DNA of 64,000 nucleotides, taken from positions 1 through 64,000 of the forward strand of contig JAKSHY010000005.1 of the NCBI GenBank assembly GCA_024399135.1. The letters run 5' to 3'. Shown here piece after piece: positions 18,684-27,707 of the stretch (the stretch's first letter is position 1; every line of letters starts with the position of its first letter). The translations under genes were made by a program, and so were the position numbers. Below the pieces are notes generated by a model that worked only from the letters and a program-made list of their open reading frames with translations, was not told where the DNA came from and searched no databases. Source of the stretch: Lachnospiraceae bacterium (GTDB lineage Bacteria > Bacillota > Clostridia > Lachnospirales > Lachnospiraceae).

Positions 18684-19391
18684 ATGAAAAAAACAATCAT
18701 CGTAATGCCAGTTGCGAACGAAGAAGCAACTATGAATTCAATAATTGAAGAGATTATGAGTCTGCCTTATGATAACCTGTATTTTTATCCTGTTATAGAT
18801 TCATATTCTAAAGACAAGACAGAAGAAATAATCAGAAGCTGGGAAAGTAAAAATTCTAAGATCAAATGTATCTTTTTCGAAAATTCCACAGGAGTTATAA
18901 GCTGTTATTTAGAAGGTTTCAGAATAGCACTTGAAGACGGTGCTGAACAAATTCTAGAGATGGATGGAGGTGGTTCCCATCTTCCGTCTGAAATTCCTCA
19001 ATTCATAGACATGATGGAAAAAGGATATGACTGTGTCTGGGGTTCTAGATTCATCGAAGGCGGTTCTATGAAACAACAGCCTTTGTATCGTCGTTTTTTA
19101 AGTAACGGTGGTACTATCCTGTCCAATCTTGTTCTTCATACTAAATTAAAAGATATGACCAGTGGCTTCGAGGGGTTCCAGCGACATGTTCTTTTGAACT
19201 TAAAGCTTGATAATTTCCTGTCTACTGGGCATATGTATCAGACTGAAATGCGTTATTACTGCAGGAACTTAAATACTATTGAAGTTCCTATTCATTATGT
19301 TGGAAGCGCCTCTTCATTAAAACTCAGTTCAGTTACAGAAGCATTAAGACTTCTGTTTAAATTAAAAAAGAACGAAGCGAAGGTCAAATAA
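18684..19391 (+). CDS. GT2 glycosyltransferase, DPM1-like, without membrane anchor
   Basis: About 235 residues: a single GT-A domain with VMPVANEEAT, the VIDSYSKDKT segment, the metal-binding MDGGGSH (DGG in place of the usual DxD), VWGSRFIEGG and DMTSGFEGF. No C-terminal membrane helices follow, so it is probably a peripheral dolichyl- or polyprenyl-phosphate sugar transferase. An ATG at 18660 would add eight residues, but it lies upstream of the -10 box, so 18684 is chosen. The next gene begins on the base after its stop. Confidence 0.85.
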   Translation: MKKTIIVMPVANEEATMNSIIEEIMSLPYDNLYFYPVIDSYSKDKTEEIIRSWESKNSKIKCIFFENSTGVISCYLEGFRIALEDGAEQILEMDGGGSHLPSEIPQFIDMMEKGYDCVWGSRFIEGGSMKQQPLYRRFLSNGGTILSNLVLHTKLKDMTSGFEGFQRHVLLNLKLDNFLSTGHMYQTEMRYYCRNLNTIEVPIHYVGSASSLKLSSVTEALRLLFKLKKNEAKVK

Positions 19392-20600
19392 TTGTCACAC
19401 GTAAAATATATAATATTAGGAGCAGGTCCTTCAGGACTTACCCTTGCTAACATTTTAAAAGAAAGAGGCGAAAACTCTTTCCTCGTCATAGAAAAAGAAG
19501 CTGTAGCTGGTGGCCTTTGCCGATCAGTGTGGGTGGATGGTGCCCCTTTTGATATCGGTGGCGGTCATTTTTTAGATATAAGAAGACCTATAGTTACAGA
19601 GTTTCTATTCAAATTCATGCCAATCGATGAATGGAACCTATTTAATCGTGACAGCCAAATTTCTGTCAACGGTTCCATGGTATCGCATCCTCTCGAAGCT
19701 AATATCTGGCAATTCGATGAATCAATCCAAAAAGAATATCTTGAATCGATTAAAAATGCCGGCTGTAACACAGGCTCTCCTATGCCCGATAAGTTCGTTG
19801 ACTGGATTTTTTGGAAGCTTGGTGACAAAATTTCGAATGATTACATGATTCCATATAATCAAAAGATGTTCGCTAATGAATTAAATGAACTTGGTACCTA
19901 TTGGCTTGAAAAGCTTCCTAATGTAAGCTTCGAAGATACTCAAAAATCCTGTGAGGAGCACAAAGCATATGGTCAACAGCCAGGACATGCATCTTTCTAT
20001 TATCCTAAAAAATATGGTTATGGCGAAGTATTCTTAAGAATGGCTGATAATATCAAAGAAAATATTGTATATAATGCAGAAGCAAGTGAGCTTAACATTT
20101 CTGACAAAGCTGTCACATTTAATAGTGAAACTGTCTATGCAGACAATATTATAGTCACAGTTCCATGGAATTCCTTTAGGGAAATAATCGGATTACCGGA
20201 ACATCTTTTAAATGGCATTAAAAAATTAAAATCAAGCGCCATTGAAACACGATATGTCAATGATACACTTGATACCAATGCTCAGTGGATATACTATCCC
20301 GACTCTTCACTTCCATATCACAGAATCTTAGTAAGGCACAACTTTTGTCCTAATAGCAGAGGCTACTGGTATGAAACAAGAAAAGAAAGAGTTCCTATGT
20401 TTAAAGAGGATGCAGCATTTTCATACATAAACGAATATGCTTATCCATTAAACACTATTGAAAAACCATTAATTATGGATTCTCTTCTTAAATTCCTGAC
20501 ACCTTATCACGTATACGGTCTTGGCAGATGGGGAGAACATAATCATTATAATTCTGACGTAGTTATTGAAAAGGCAATTTTACTTGCAGAAAAAATATGA
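19392..20600 (+). CDS. FAD-dependent oxidoreductase, protoporphyrinogen-oxidase/UDP-galactopyranose-mutase-like
   Basis: 402 residues starting at TTG; no ATG exists nearby and the FAD-binding motif ILGAGPSGL begins only seven residues in. GAAGG lies 10 bases before the TTG. The N-terminus shows the dinucleotide fold, followed by EKEAVAGGLCRSV and DIGGGHFLDIR, which is the pattern of amine-oxidase/UGM-type flavoproteins. Together with GT2 genes such enzymes usually remodel a nucleotide- or lipid-linked sugar. It is translationally coupled to both neighbours: it abuts the GT2 stop and overlaps the next start by 4 bases (ATGA). The substrate is unknown. Confidence 0.8.
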   Translation: MSHVKYIILGAGPSGLTLANILKERGENSFLVIEKEAVAGGLCRSVWVDGAPFDIGGGHFLDIRRPIVTEFLFKFMPIDEWNLFNRDSQISVNGSMVSHPLEANIWQFDESIQKEYLESIKNAGCNTGSPMPDKFVDWIFWKLGDKISNDYMIPYNQKMFANELNELGTYWLEKLPNVSFEDTQKSCEEHKAYGQQPGHASFYYPKKYGYGEVFLRMADNIKENIVYNAEASELNISDKAVTFNSETVYADNIIVTVPWNSFREIIGLPEHLLNGIKKLKSSAIETRYVNDTLDTNAQWIYYPDSSLPYHRILVRHNFCPNSRGYWYETRKERVPMFKEDAAFSYINEYAYPLNTIEKPLIMDSLLKFLTPYHVYGLGRWGEHNHYNSDVVIEKAILLAEKI

Positions 20601-22765
20601 AATCAAATAATCTAACCATTAAAACAAAAAAGATAATCACATTAATAGCTGTAATATCATTTACAGCTATGTTTTTGGGCTTATTATTCTTCAATTTAAG
20701 AAATAGTACCAGAACCCATCTTCGTCCTATTCTGACAGACAGTCCAATATATATCGAAATTCCTTCAGATGAGGAACTTTCAATAAATTTTAATATGAAC
20801 GATAGTATTTCCATAAGCGGTATCGATTTACTTATGGTTAATGTCGATTCATCTGGTAACGGAAGTATCGAATTAAATATAGTTAATTCTTCAGGCGATA
20901 CCATATCAAATGTTAGTGTCCAGGAAAAAGAAATTAAAGCAGGCGAATGGAATACCTTAGCATGTGAAGCTTCTTTTTCAAATAACGAATCCTATACGAT
21001 TACTATTTCACCAAAGGACTGCAGTCCATATCTTATGTACGTACCTAAGCTTGGTATGTCTACTCTTCCCCTTTCGGAAGAATTATTCCTTAATGATGAA
21101 AAGATGGATTCAAACGTTTCAGTCGGATTAAGCGTCCCTAACGATATCATATCAATTAATCCCGTTTTTATTGTCTTAACACTTATACTGATTAGTGCCT
21201 GTATTTTATTACTTCTATGGTTATGGAATGAAAGCAGCTTCACTAAACTATCAGCCCTTATTTCCAAGTCCAAAGATATAGTGTTCTTAATCATAGTCTT
21301 CGCTTTCATATGTATCGATATCTATTCGAATGCTTACAAAAATGGAATCCAGATAAGTGCTGATTCTTCGGGGTATCTTAGAGAAGCAGCTAACTTAAGG
21401 GTTGGAAACGGTTATTCATATGATGGACTTGCAGGATACAACAGCTGGTTCGCGAACTGGCCAATTCTATATCCTTTCCTCATATTCATATCCATGTTAA
21501 TAAGCGGACAGGATCCATACCTAGCTTCTAAATTTTTATCTGCTGTATTATGCCTTGTTATAATTAGCGTCCTGGTGAAAAGATATAAAACCAAAGCATA
21601 TATTTATTCAATCGTGCTACTTAATATAGGTTTCCTATATCTTTGTCAGTATACATGGTCTGAGGTTCCATTCATTCTCTTCATGCTTTTATTTGCATTC
21701 AAATTAGAGGATATATTATCTGAAACAAAGACAACGGCCATTGATTATATAAAGCTGTCGTTATATGGTCTATTAACCTTCCTGACACGTTATTTCGGAA
21801 TATTCGTATTCGCAGTTGTTGGAATATATATAATCGCGATTTTCATAGATTATTTAAAGAATAAAGATAAAACTCAGCTTATTAAAGCTATCAAACTTAC
21901 AATTAGTGCTTTCATAGGCGGTATTCTATCTATTGGATACTTAATGCTTAATAAAATAATGAACGGAATGCCTTCCGGCGTTAGTAGATCTGACTGGTGG
22001 GATGATTATTCACAGCTTACTAAAGATTTAATAGACAGTCTTGTTACAGAGATATTTAATATTTTCCACATTGATGTAAGTTCATTTATTACGAATATTA
22101 ATTACCCTCTAAAGGCAGTTATTATACTTATCATTTTCGCCATGATTGTTCGCTATCTTGTTAAGAAGGTAGGAATTCTGACGAGCAGATCAGTACTAAT
22201 AATTATGCCTCTTACATATTATTTAATGTTCATAGTAATTAGATATTTTTCTTCTATGGATACGTTTTATTTCAGATTCTTCGAGCCTGCAACATTCCTT
22301 TTGACCATAGGATTAATTAATGAAATAAGATTGCATATAAAGAATTCTACTATGCTTCATATTGTTAATGGAGTATATGCACTAATCTACGCAATAATGA
22401 TTATTTCAATAACTAATACTATTTTCGTTTCGATGAATATCGATACTGATTATTATTCAATAGCTAAATCCGAATGGGATGCGCAGTATGAAGAGATACC
22501 TGAGCGTTCCGTTGTCATCTTTTCAGATTTAGATTACAGGTCTGAATATTACAGACCTGACGTTGTTAATGGTGTAATCGACCCTTCTGACAGTGTTGTT
22601 ACATTAAGGGAAAAATATTATGGCTCAAACTATCTGGTTATCCAGAAGCAATATGCTGAAGTTATGATAGAAAGTAATGCCTACAGCGATGATATAACGA
22701 AAATGCTTGTAGAATGCTTAAGCACTAACAAGGATGCCAAGAAGTATATCAGCTGCCCTCTTTAG
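20597..22765 (+). CDS. GT-C-type membrane glycosyltransferase (ArnT/PMT-like)
   Basis: 722 residues. After one membrane segment comes an extracytoplasmic beta-rich part (about 45-185) and a second membrane segment. A catalytic-type loop follows (ISADSSGYLREA, near residue 255), then eight or more helices and a soluble C-terminal region. The position of the acid loop suits a lipid-linked sugar transferase acting outside. With the upstream GT2 and flavoprotein it makes a three-gene unit that could prepare, flip and attach a modified sugar. Its last 48 bases overlap the end of the convergent bioWF gene. Confidence 0.8.
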   Translation: MKSNNLTIKTKKIITLIAVISFTAMFLGLLFFNLRNSTRTHLRPILTDSPIYIEIPSDEELSINFNMNDSISISGIDLLMVNVDSSGNGSIELNIVNSSGDTISNVSVQEKEIKAGEWNTLACEASFSNNESYTITISPKDCSPYLMYVPKLGMSTLPLSEELFLNDEKMDSNVSVGLSVPNDIISINPVFIVLTLILISACILLLLWLWNESSFTKLSALISKSKDIVFLIIVFAFICIDIYSNAYKNGIQISADSSGYLREAANLRVGNGYSYDGLAGYNSWFANWPILYPFLIFISMLISGQDPYLASKFLSAVLCLVIISVLVKRYKTKAYIYSIVLLNIGFLYLCQYTWSEVPFILFMLLFAFKLEDILSETKTTAIDYIKLSLYGLLTFLTRYFGIFVFAVVGIYIIAIFIDYLKNKDKTQLIKAIKLTISAFIGGILSIGYLMLNKIMNGMPSGVSRSDWWDDYSQLTKDLIDSLVTEIFNIFHIDVSSFITNINYPLKAVIILIIFAMIVRYLVKKVGILTSRSVLIIMPLTYYLMFIVIRYFSSMDTFYFRFFEPATFLLTIGLINEIRLHIKNSTMLHIVNGVYALIYAIMIISITNTIFVSMNIDTDYYSIAKSEWDAQYEEIPERSVVIFSDLDYRSEYYRPDVVNGVIDPSDSVVTLREKYYGSNYLVIQKQYAEVMIESNAYSDDITKMLVECLSTNKDAKKYISCPL

Positions 22766-24637
22766 TTCTTCCTTCGTATGCGATGACATGATAGCTATTC
22801 TTAATCGTGCCCTTTTCTTCGCTACTGTTGGATAGCGAATAGCACTAACGAAAAAGCCATTCTCCATAAGAATTTCTGAAGCTTCCATAGCCTTTTTCTC
22901 ATCTCCAATAATTATAGGTATTATGGCAGTTTCTGAGTTAATGGCATATCCATTATCACTCATATAATCACAAAAATATTTAACATTCTCATGTAACCTT
23001 TCAACAAGTACAGGCTCGCTTTCAATTATTTCAAGCCCTGCAATATCTGAAGCAACTGTAACTAACGGCAATGAAGTTGAAAAAATAAATCCTCTTGCTG
23101 TATTCCTTAGATAATCTATAAGAATATTATTACCAGCAACGAAACCACCTTCTCCACCAACAGCCTTACTTAATGTGCCCATTATTATATCTGGAGATAC
23201 TGTATTATTAAAATGTTCAACTATACCATGTCCTGTTTTCCCTATAACTCCTGTGGCATGAGCCTCATCAATCATAGACAGAACACCATGGTCCTTACAT
23301 ATTCTGACGAATTCCGGAAGATTAAGAATGTCACCATCCATACTAAAAACAGCATCACTTACTGCCATGCTAAAATCTGAAGGATTAGCTTCAATCTTAT
23401 TTTTCAAATCTTCCATATCATTGTGTTTATAAACCACAATTTTAGCTTTAGACAATCTACAGCCATCTATAATGCTTGCATGATTAAGCTCATCACTGTA
23501 TATAACACCACCATTTTTCATGATAGCCGATATGGTAGCGAGATTCGCTACATACCCAGTATTAAATAAAATGGCATTTTCTGTATTCTTAAACTTAGCT
23601 ATCTTCCGCTCCAGTTCTTCGTGAAGATCCATATTTCCTGTAGTTAATCTTGATCCACCCGAGCCAACTCCGTACTTATCAAGAACTTCTTTGCACTTTT
23701 GAATCATCTTGGGATGAGCAGTTATATCAAGATAGCTGTTTGATGCCATTAAGACATACTCCTTGCCATCTATTTTAATATGCACACCTTCTTTGGTTTC
23801 AAGTGTCTTCATGGTTCTATAAAGGTTATTTTCCTTCATGCTGTCAGTAACACTTTTTAAAACCTGCATGGGATCTTTTTTCTCTTTAAAATTTAATGGC
23901 TTAACATTTCTGACCAACACTTTTTTATTCTGAAGATAATCTATCGCCTCTGAAATACTGGCTTTCGTACTATCAAACAAAAAGATTCTTCCACCGTTTT
24001 CGCTTCCTGACTCTTTCATTTTGGTTATTCTTCTATAGCCGCATTCTTTAGATGCTACATATCCCGTTACATACCCTGGATCATCAGAAATACATATTTC
24101 ACCGACCATTCCCGGACAGTAAGATACCTTAGTTGCAAGGACAATAGCCTCCATATAATGATTCTTTTCTACTGAGAGCACTTCATTATTATCTCTGGCT
24201 GCGTCCATATATGTTGCCCTTATTCCTCTAGACTGATCCTCTTCAAGCCTCTCTAATATGTTAACATCTAAGAGCATGGCACCTCTCATGGAATACGTTT
24301 CATCAATGAACTCCAGAATTTTTGATGCATTTCTAAGATTCATTTCATTAAGAAATTTTAATATCTCCTTATGTCCATCCTGCCATGTTTCAACATCAAT
24401 AGTAGTAACAGGTAATGCGTCAAGATACATTATCTCTTCTTTTACATGTTCAAGCTTTATATTTAAAAAATCAGCGTTACCCTTTTCATGATTTAGTCCT
24501 CTTGAAACTAAAGCACCTACGCATGCTGCAATATCATCTTTATCAACTATTTTTTCTGCGCCTGATATATGTTTGTCAACTCCGTCAACATTTCTGCTTG
24601 CTCGCATTTTAACGGAATATATATCTTTGTCCTTCAT
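22718..24637 (-). CDS. bioWF: Bifunctional BioW-BioF fusion: pimeloyl-CoA ligase and KAPA synthase
   Basis: About 639 residues. Residues 1 to about 245 match 6-carboxyhexanoate-CoA ligase (BioW): YSVKMRAS, HISGAEKIV, RATYMDAAR, GYVASKECGYRRI and GGRIFLF. The rest is 8-amino-7-oxononanoate synthase: SNSYLDIT, GSGGSRLTTGN, NHASIIDGCR, DEAHATGV and the PLP lysine in GTLSKAVGGEGG. One chain therefore activates pimelate with CoA and condenses the product with alanine. GGGGAAAG precedes the ATG at 24637; a TTG four codons earlier is less likely. It is the last gene of the biotin operon, 13 bases after bioA. Confidence 0.93.
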   Translation of the reverse strand: MKDKDIYSVKMRASRNVDGVDKHISGAEKIVDKDDIAACVGALVSRGLNHEKGNADFLNIKLEHVKEEIMYLDALPVTTIDVETWQDGHKEILKFLNEMNLRNASKILEFIDETYSMRGAMLLDVNILERLEEDQSRGIRATYMDAARDNNEVLSVEKNHYMEAIVLATKVSYCPGMVGEICISDDPGYVTGYVASKECGYRRITKMKESGSENGGRIFLFDSTKASISEAIDYLQNKKVLVRNVKPLNFKEKKDPMQVLKSVTDSMKENNLYRTMKTLETKEGVHIKIDGKEYVLMASNSYLDITAHPKMIQKCKEVLDKYGVGSGGSRLTTGNMDLHEELERKIAKFKNTENAILFNTGYVANLATISAIMKNGGVIYSDELNHASIIDGCRLSKAKIVVYKHNDMEDLKNKIEANPSDFSMAVSDAVFSMDGDILNLPEFVRICKDHGVLSMIDEAHATGVIGKTGHGIVEHFNNTVSPDIIMGTLSKAVGGEGGFVAGNNILIDYLRNTARGFIFSTSLPLVTVASDIAGLEIIESEPVLVERLHENVKYFCDYMSDNGYAINSETAIIPIIIGDEKKAMEASEILMENGFFVSAIRYPTVAKKRARLRIAIMSSHTKEELKRAADILLGILVSA

Positions 24638-24650
24638 GTCTTTCCCCAAT

Positions 24651-25850
24651 TTATTTATTAAACCATTCCTTCATCGTACTAAGAACCTTTAAAAGCTCAT
24701 CATCTGTGATAATATATGGAACCATTGCATATAAATAATTAAGAAACGGCCTTGCGAATACGCCTCTTTCATATGCGAATTCCTGGTATCCTTTTAGCAT
24801 GCTACCATCTTCAACTTCGATACATACACATCCACCCATCATACGAACTTCCATAATTCCTTCAGCAGTGAATCCTTCCATATATTCTTTCGTTAATTCT
24901 TCTATATGTTTAATTTTCGACATATAATCCTCAGCTTCGAAAATCTCTATAGAAGCAAGCGCTGCGCTGCAGGCAAGGGCATTCCCCATAAAGGTAGGTC
25001 CATGCATCAGTGCATGAGTATCATCATCACTATAAAAGCCGTCAAAAACCTTTTTGTTGGCCACAGTAGCTGCATGTCCTATATGCCCACCTGTAAGTGC
25101 TTTTCCAAGTACTATAATATCTGGAAGTACTAAATCAGACACAAAACGATTTCCTGTTCTTCCAAAGCCTGTAGCAACTTCATCAAATATCAGTAAAACT
25201 CCATATTCATCACATAGTTCTCTTGCTCTTTTGAGGAAGGAAATATCATACATTCTCATACCACCAGCGCCCTGAAGTAGTGGTTCAACTATGAAACAGT
25301 TAAGCTCCTCGTGATACTTCAAAAAAGCTTTCTCCAGGTCATCTATATTAGTATCAATATGAATTACATTAGGGTTCTCTCCATACGCTTTTAAAATGAA
25401 ATGATAATCTTCGTCATCTCCTGCTTCCATGGTTTTAAAAGTATCTCCATGATATGCATGCGTAAGGCTCAAAATCTTAGTTCTTTTTAAATCATTTTTA
25501 TTAACGTAGTACTGGAGAGCCATTTTAAGTGCCACCTCAACTGCAACAGACCCCGAATCAGAGAAAAAACAATAATCAAGATCTCCTGGAAGAAAATCAG
25601 CAAGCTTATCCGATAGTTTTTCAACTGAATCATGCGTTAGCCCTCCAAGCATTACATGCGAAAATTTGTCTGCCTGATTTTTAATTGCTTCAGTAATTTT
25701 AGGGTTCCTATAACCATGTATTACACTCCACCATGACGATACTGAATCGATTAATTTCTTGTCCTCGGTAAAGATATACACACCCTCGGCATCAACTATC
25801 TTATATGGATCTTTCATTTTCTTCATTTGCTCATATGGATACCAAATCAT
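24651..25850 (-). CDS. bioA: Adenosylmethionine-8-amino-7-oxononanoate aminotransferase
   Basis: 399 residues, slightly short for BioA but complete. It converts KAPA to DAPA with SAM as amino donor (PLP enzyme). Seen: WYPYEQM at the N-terminus, SSWWSVIHGY, the cofactor-binding SDSGSVAVE, HAYHGDTF, FDEVATGFGRTG and the PLP lysine in LGKALTGGHIG. AAGGAG lies 8 bases before the ATG. It lies 12 bases after bioD and 13 bases before bioWF. Confidence 0.96.
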   Translation of the reverse strand: MIWYPYEQMKKMKDPYKIVDAEGVYIFTEDKKLIDSVSSWWSVIHGYRNPKITEAIKNQADKFSHVMLGGLTHDSVEKLSDKLADFLPGDLDYCFFSDSGSVAVEVALKMALQYYVNKNDLKRTKILSLTHAYHGDTFKTMEAGDDEDYHFILKAYGENPNVIHIDTNIDDLEKAFLKYHEELNCFIVEPLLQGAGGMRMYDISFLKRARELCDEYGVLLIFDEVATGFGRTGNRFVSDLVLPDIIVLGKALTGGHIGHAATVANKKVFDGFYSDDDTHALMHGPTFMGNALACSAALASIEIFEAEDYMSKIKHIEELTKEYMEGFTAEGIMEVRMMGGCVCIEVEDGSMLKGYQEFAYERGVFARPFLNYLYAMVPYIITDDELLKVLSTMKEWFNK

Positions 25851-25862
25851 TTTAATACTCCT

Positions 25863-26546
25863 TTACTCGTAAATTGATTTAAGCAATTCACCATCACACT
25901 TAAGTTCCTTATCATTCAAAGATACCAGTGCTAATGTTTTAAGTCCTGTCAGTTCTTCACACATTCTGATATTGTCTTCCTGCATAACATCACCCAGAAT
26001 ATAATTATTGAAAATAATACCTTTCGCATTAATGTTACGAGTTTTCATATATTCATACGTAAGTACCACCGAATTAATAGTCCCAAGACCTGCATCTGCA
26101 ACAATTATTGTAGATAAGTTAAGCGTCTTGATAATATCCTCTAAAAAGATTGTCTTATCATCCTTTCTGATCGGACATAGTATTCCACCACTACCTTCCA
26201 TAGTTACATAGTCATATGAATTCGAGAGCATTTCAAAGCCCTTCTTTACAACATCAATGTCAACAGCTCCACCTTCCAGCCTAGATGCTAAATGTGGAGA
26301 AACAGCGGTTTCATATACATAAGGACACATACTTTCACAGGATTGCGATATTCCGGACATGTTTTTAACAGAAACTGCATCTCCTGGAATAAGCTTTCCA
26401 TCTTTATCCTTTTCATTTCCGCTCATTGCTGCTTTATAGTAGGCAGGATTAAGTCCCATTTCATTTAGTTTCTTCACTATAAGACCTGTAACATATGTTT
26501 TTCCAACATCTGTACCAGTGCCTGTAACGAATATATTTTTTGACAT
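25863..26546 (-). CDS. bioD: Dethiobiotin synthetase
   Basis: 227 residues, normal for BioD. It closes the ureido ring of DAPA with CO2 and ATP. The P-loop FVTGTGTDVGKTYVT is near the start, YKAAMSGNE follows, and MEGSGGILCPI is the conserved substrate/Mg loop. AAGGAG lies 7 bases before the ATG. It sits 40 bases after bioB and 12 before bioA in the same operon. Confidence 0.96.
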   Translation of the reverse strand: MSKNIFVTGTGTDVGKTYVTGLIVKKLNEMGLNPAYYKAAMSGNEKDKDGKLIPGDAVSVKNMSGISQSCESMCPYVYETAVSPHLASRLEGGAVDIDVVKKGFEMLSNSYDYVTMEGSGGILCPIRKDDKTIFLEDIIKTLNLSTIIVADAGLGTINSVVLTYEYMKTRNINAKGIIFNNYILGDVMQEDNIRMCEELTGLKTLALVSLNDKELKCDGELLKSIYE

Positions 26547-26586
26547 TTTACTGCTCCTTCATTTTATGTTAACGGACACTATATCT

Positions 26587-27546
26587 TTATACGCTTCTGC
26601 CCATATTCTTAATCATTTCAATATCACTTCTAATAGTTGCACATGCGACCGTTGTCAGCATATTTCCTGTTATGGTAGCGGATGCACCTGATTTAAATGC
26701 ACTTTCACCATCATTCGTAAGAAGTGCTCTTCCAGCTGCTAATCTAATATGTGCAGTAGGGTTAATATATCTGAAAAAGGCTATTGTTCTTAAAATTTCA
26801 TCCTCTGAAAGCATTTTTTGATTTTCTAATGGAGTACCCTTAATTGGCATAAGGACATTTATTGGAATTGAATCTACCTGAACCTCTGACAGGCTTATTG
26901 CCATATCAAGTCTGTCTTCCCAGGTTTCACCCATCCCGATGATTCCGCCTGAACATACATACATCCCCTCATCCTTAACCATTCTAAGCGTTTCCATCTT
27001 CTGCTCATATGTGTGAGTAGTACAGATATTAGGAAAATTTCTTTTTGACGTTTCGATATTATGGTGATAACTTGTAACCCCAGCCTCATGAAGTCTATGA
27101 AGCTGCTCCTTAGTTAAAAAACCCATCGAAGCACATAATTCAATATCGCATGATTCTCGCATCGTATCATACGCAGCAATTGCCTTATCGAATTCTGATC
27201 CTGTCAGCGCTTTTCCTGCTGTAACTATGGAAAATCTATGAACACCTTCCTTCGCATTAACATTACATAGTTCAATAATCTTTTCTTCATCAAGGAAATC
27301 ATATACTTCGCAGTCTGTATGATTATGTACTGACTGGGCACAGTATTTACAGTCCTCTGGACATCTTCCACTCCTTCCATTGATAATGGAACAAAGATCA
27401 ACCTTGTTACCTATGAAGTGAGCTCTGATTCTATCAGCACCTTCACACAAATCATTAAGATCCGATGTCAAAAATATAGACAAATCATCGCCTCTTTTTA
27501 TTCTTCTTTCTTCTATTATTTCATCTGCTAATTCGCTAATATTCAT
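26587..27546 (-). CDS. bioB: Biotin synthase (radical SAM)
   Basis: 319 residues. It inserts sulfur into dethiobiotin by radical SAM chemistry. The radical-SAM cluster motif is CPEDCKYCAQS; GMGETWEDR, NVLMPIKGTP and RLAAGR are typical of BioB. It is the first gene of bioB-bioD-bioA-bioWF, with AAGGAG 9 bases before its ATG. A promoter covered by a BirA-type operator lies upstream, so repression by biotinoyl-AMP-bound BirA is expected. Together the operon lets the cell make biotin from pimelate. Confidence 0.96.
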   Translation of the reverse strand: MNISELADEIIEERRIKRGDDLSIFLTSDLNDLCEGADRIRAHFIGNKVDLCSIINGRSGRCPEDCKYCAQSVHNHTDCEVYDFLDEEKIIELCNVNAKEGVHRFSIVTAGKALTGSEFDKAIAAYDTMRESCDIELCASMGFLTKEQLHRLHEAGVTSYHHNIETSKRNFPNICTTHTYEQKMETLRMVKDEGMYVCSGGIIGMGETWEDRLDMAISLSEVQVDSIPINVLMPIKGTPLENQKMLSEDEILRTIAFFRYINPTAHIRLAAGRALLTNDGESAFKSGASATITGNMLTTVACATIRSDIEMIKNMGRSV

Positions 27547-27604
27547 TGTTTTGCTCCTTTATACTCACAATCATTTATAGGCATATTCATTTATATCCTA
27601 TAAA

Positions 27605-27633
27605 AAGATAGGCAAACAAATAGCGATTGTCAA
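27605..27633 (-). promoter_or_regulatory. Biotin operon promoter
   Basis: On the minus strand a perfect TTGACA (27628-27633) is followed after 17 bases by TATCTT (27605-27610). The -35 box lies inside the BirA-type half-site GGTTGACAA. Confidence 0.65.
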
Positions 27634-27661
27634 CCAGCTTGCGCGCAAGGTTTACAATCGC
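27623..27661. promoter_or_regulatory. BirA-type biotin operator
   Basis: gcgattgtcaacc (27623-27635) and ggtttacaatcgc (27649-27661) are inverted repeats with one mismatch in 13 bases. They contain the firmicute BirA half-sites TTGTCAACC and GGTTTACAA. By my count the spacer between half-sites is 13 bases, slightly below the 14-16 usually quoted. The operator overlaps the -35 box of the bioB promoter, a simple basis for repression. No T-run follows, so a terminator is less likely. Confidence 0.8.
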
Positions 27662-27680
27662 TTAAAAATATTTTGTATTT

Positions 27681-27707
27681 AAAAACAAAACTGTTAAATA
27701 ACGTTTT
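27681..27707 (-). terminator. Weak A/T-rich terminator after the sortase gene
   Basis: aaaac-gtt and aac-a-gtttt (27687-27707) form a short bulged stem at the sortase stop codon, followed on the minus strand by GTTTTT. It would separate the sortase transcript from the biotin operon. Confidence 0.4.

Noticed and set aside
27623-27661. Inverted repeat as the sortase terminator
   Set aside because: No T-run follows it on the minus strand; its half-sites fit BirA and overlap a promoter, so an operator is the better reading.
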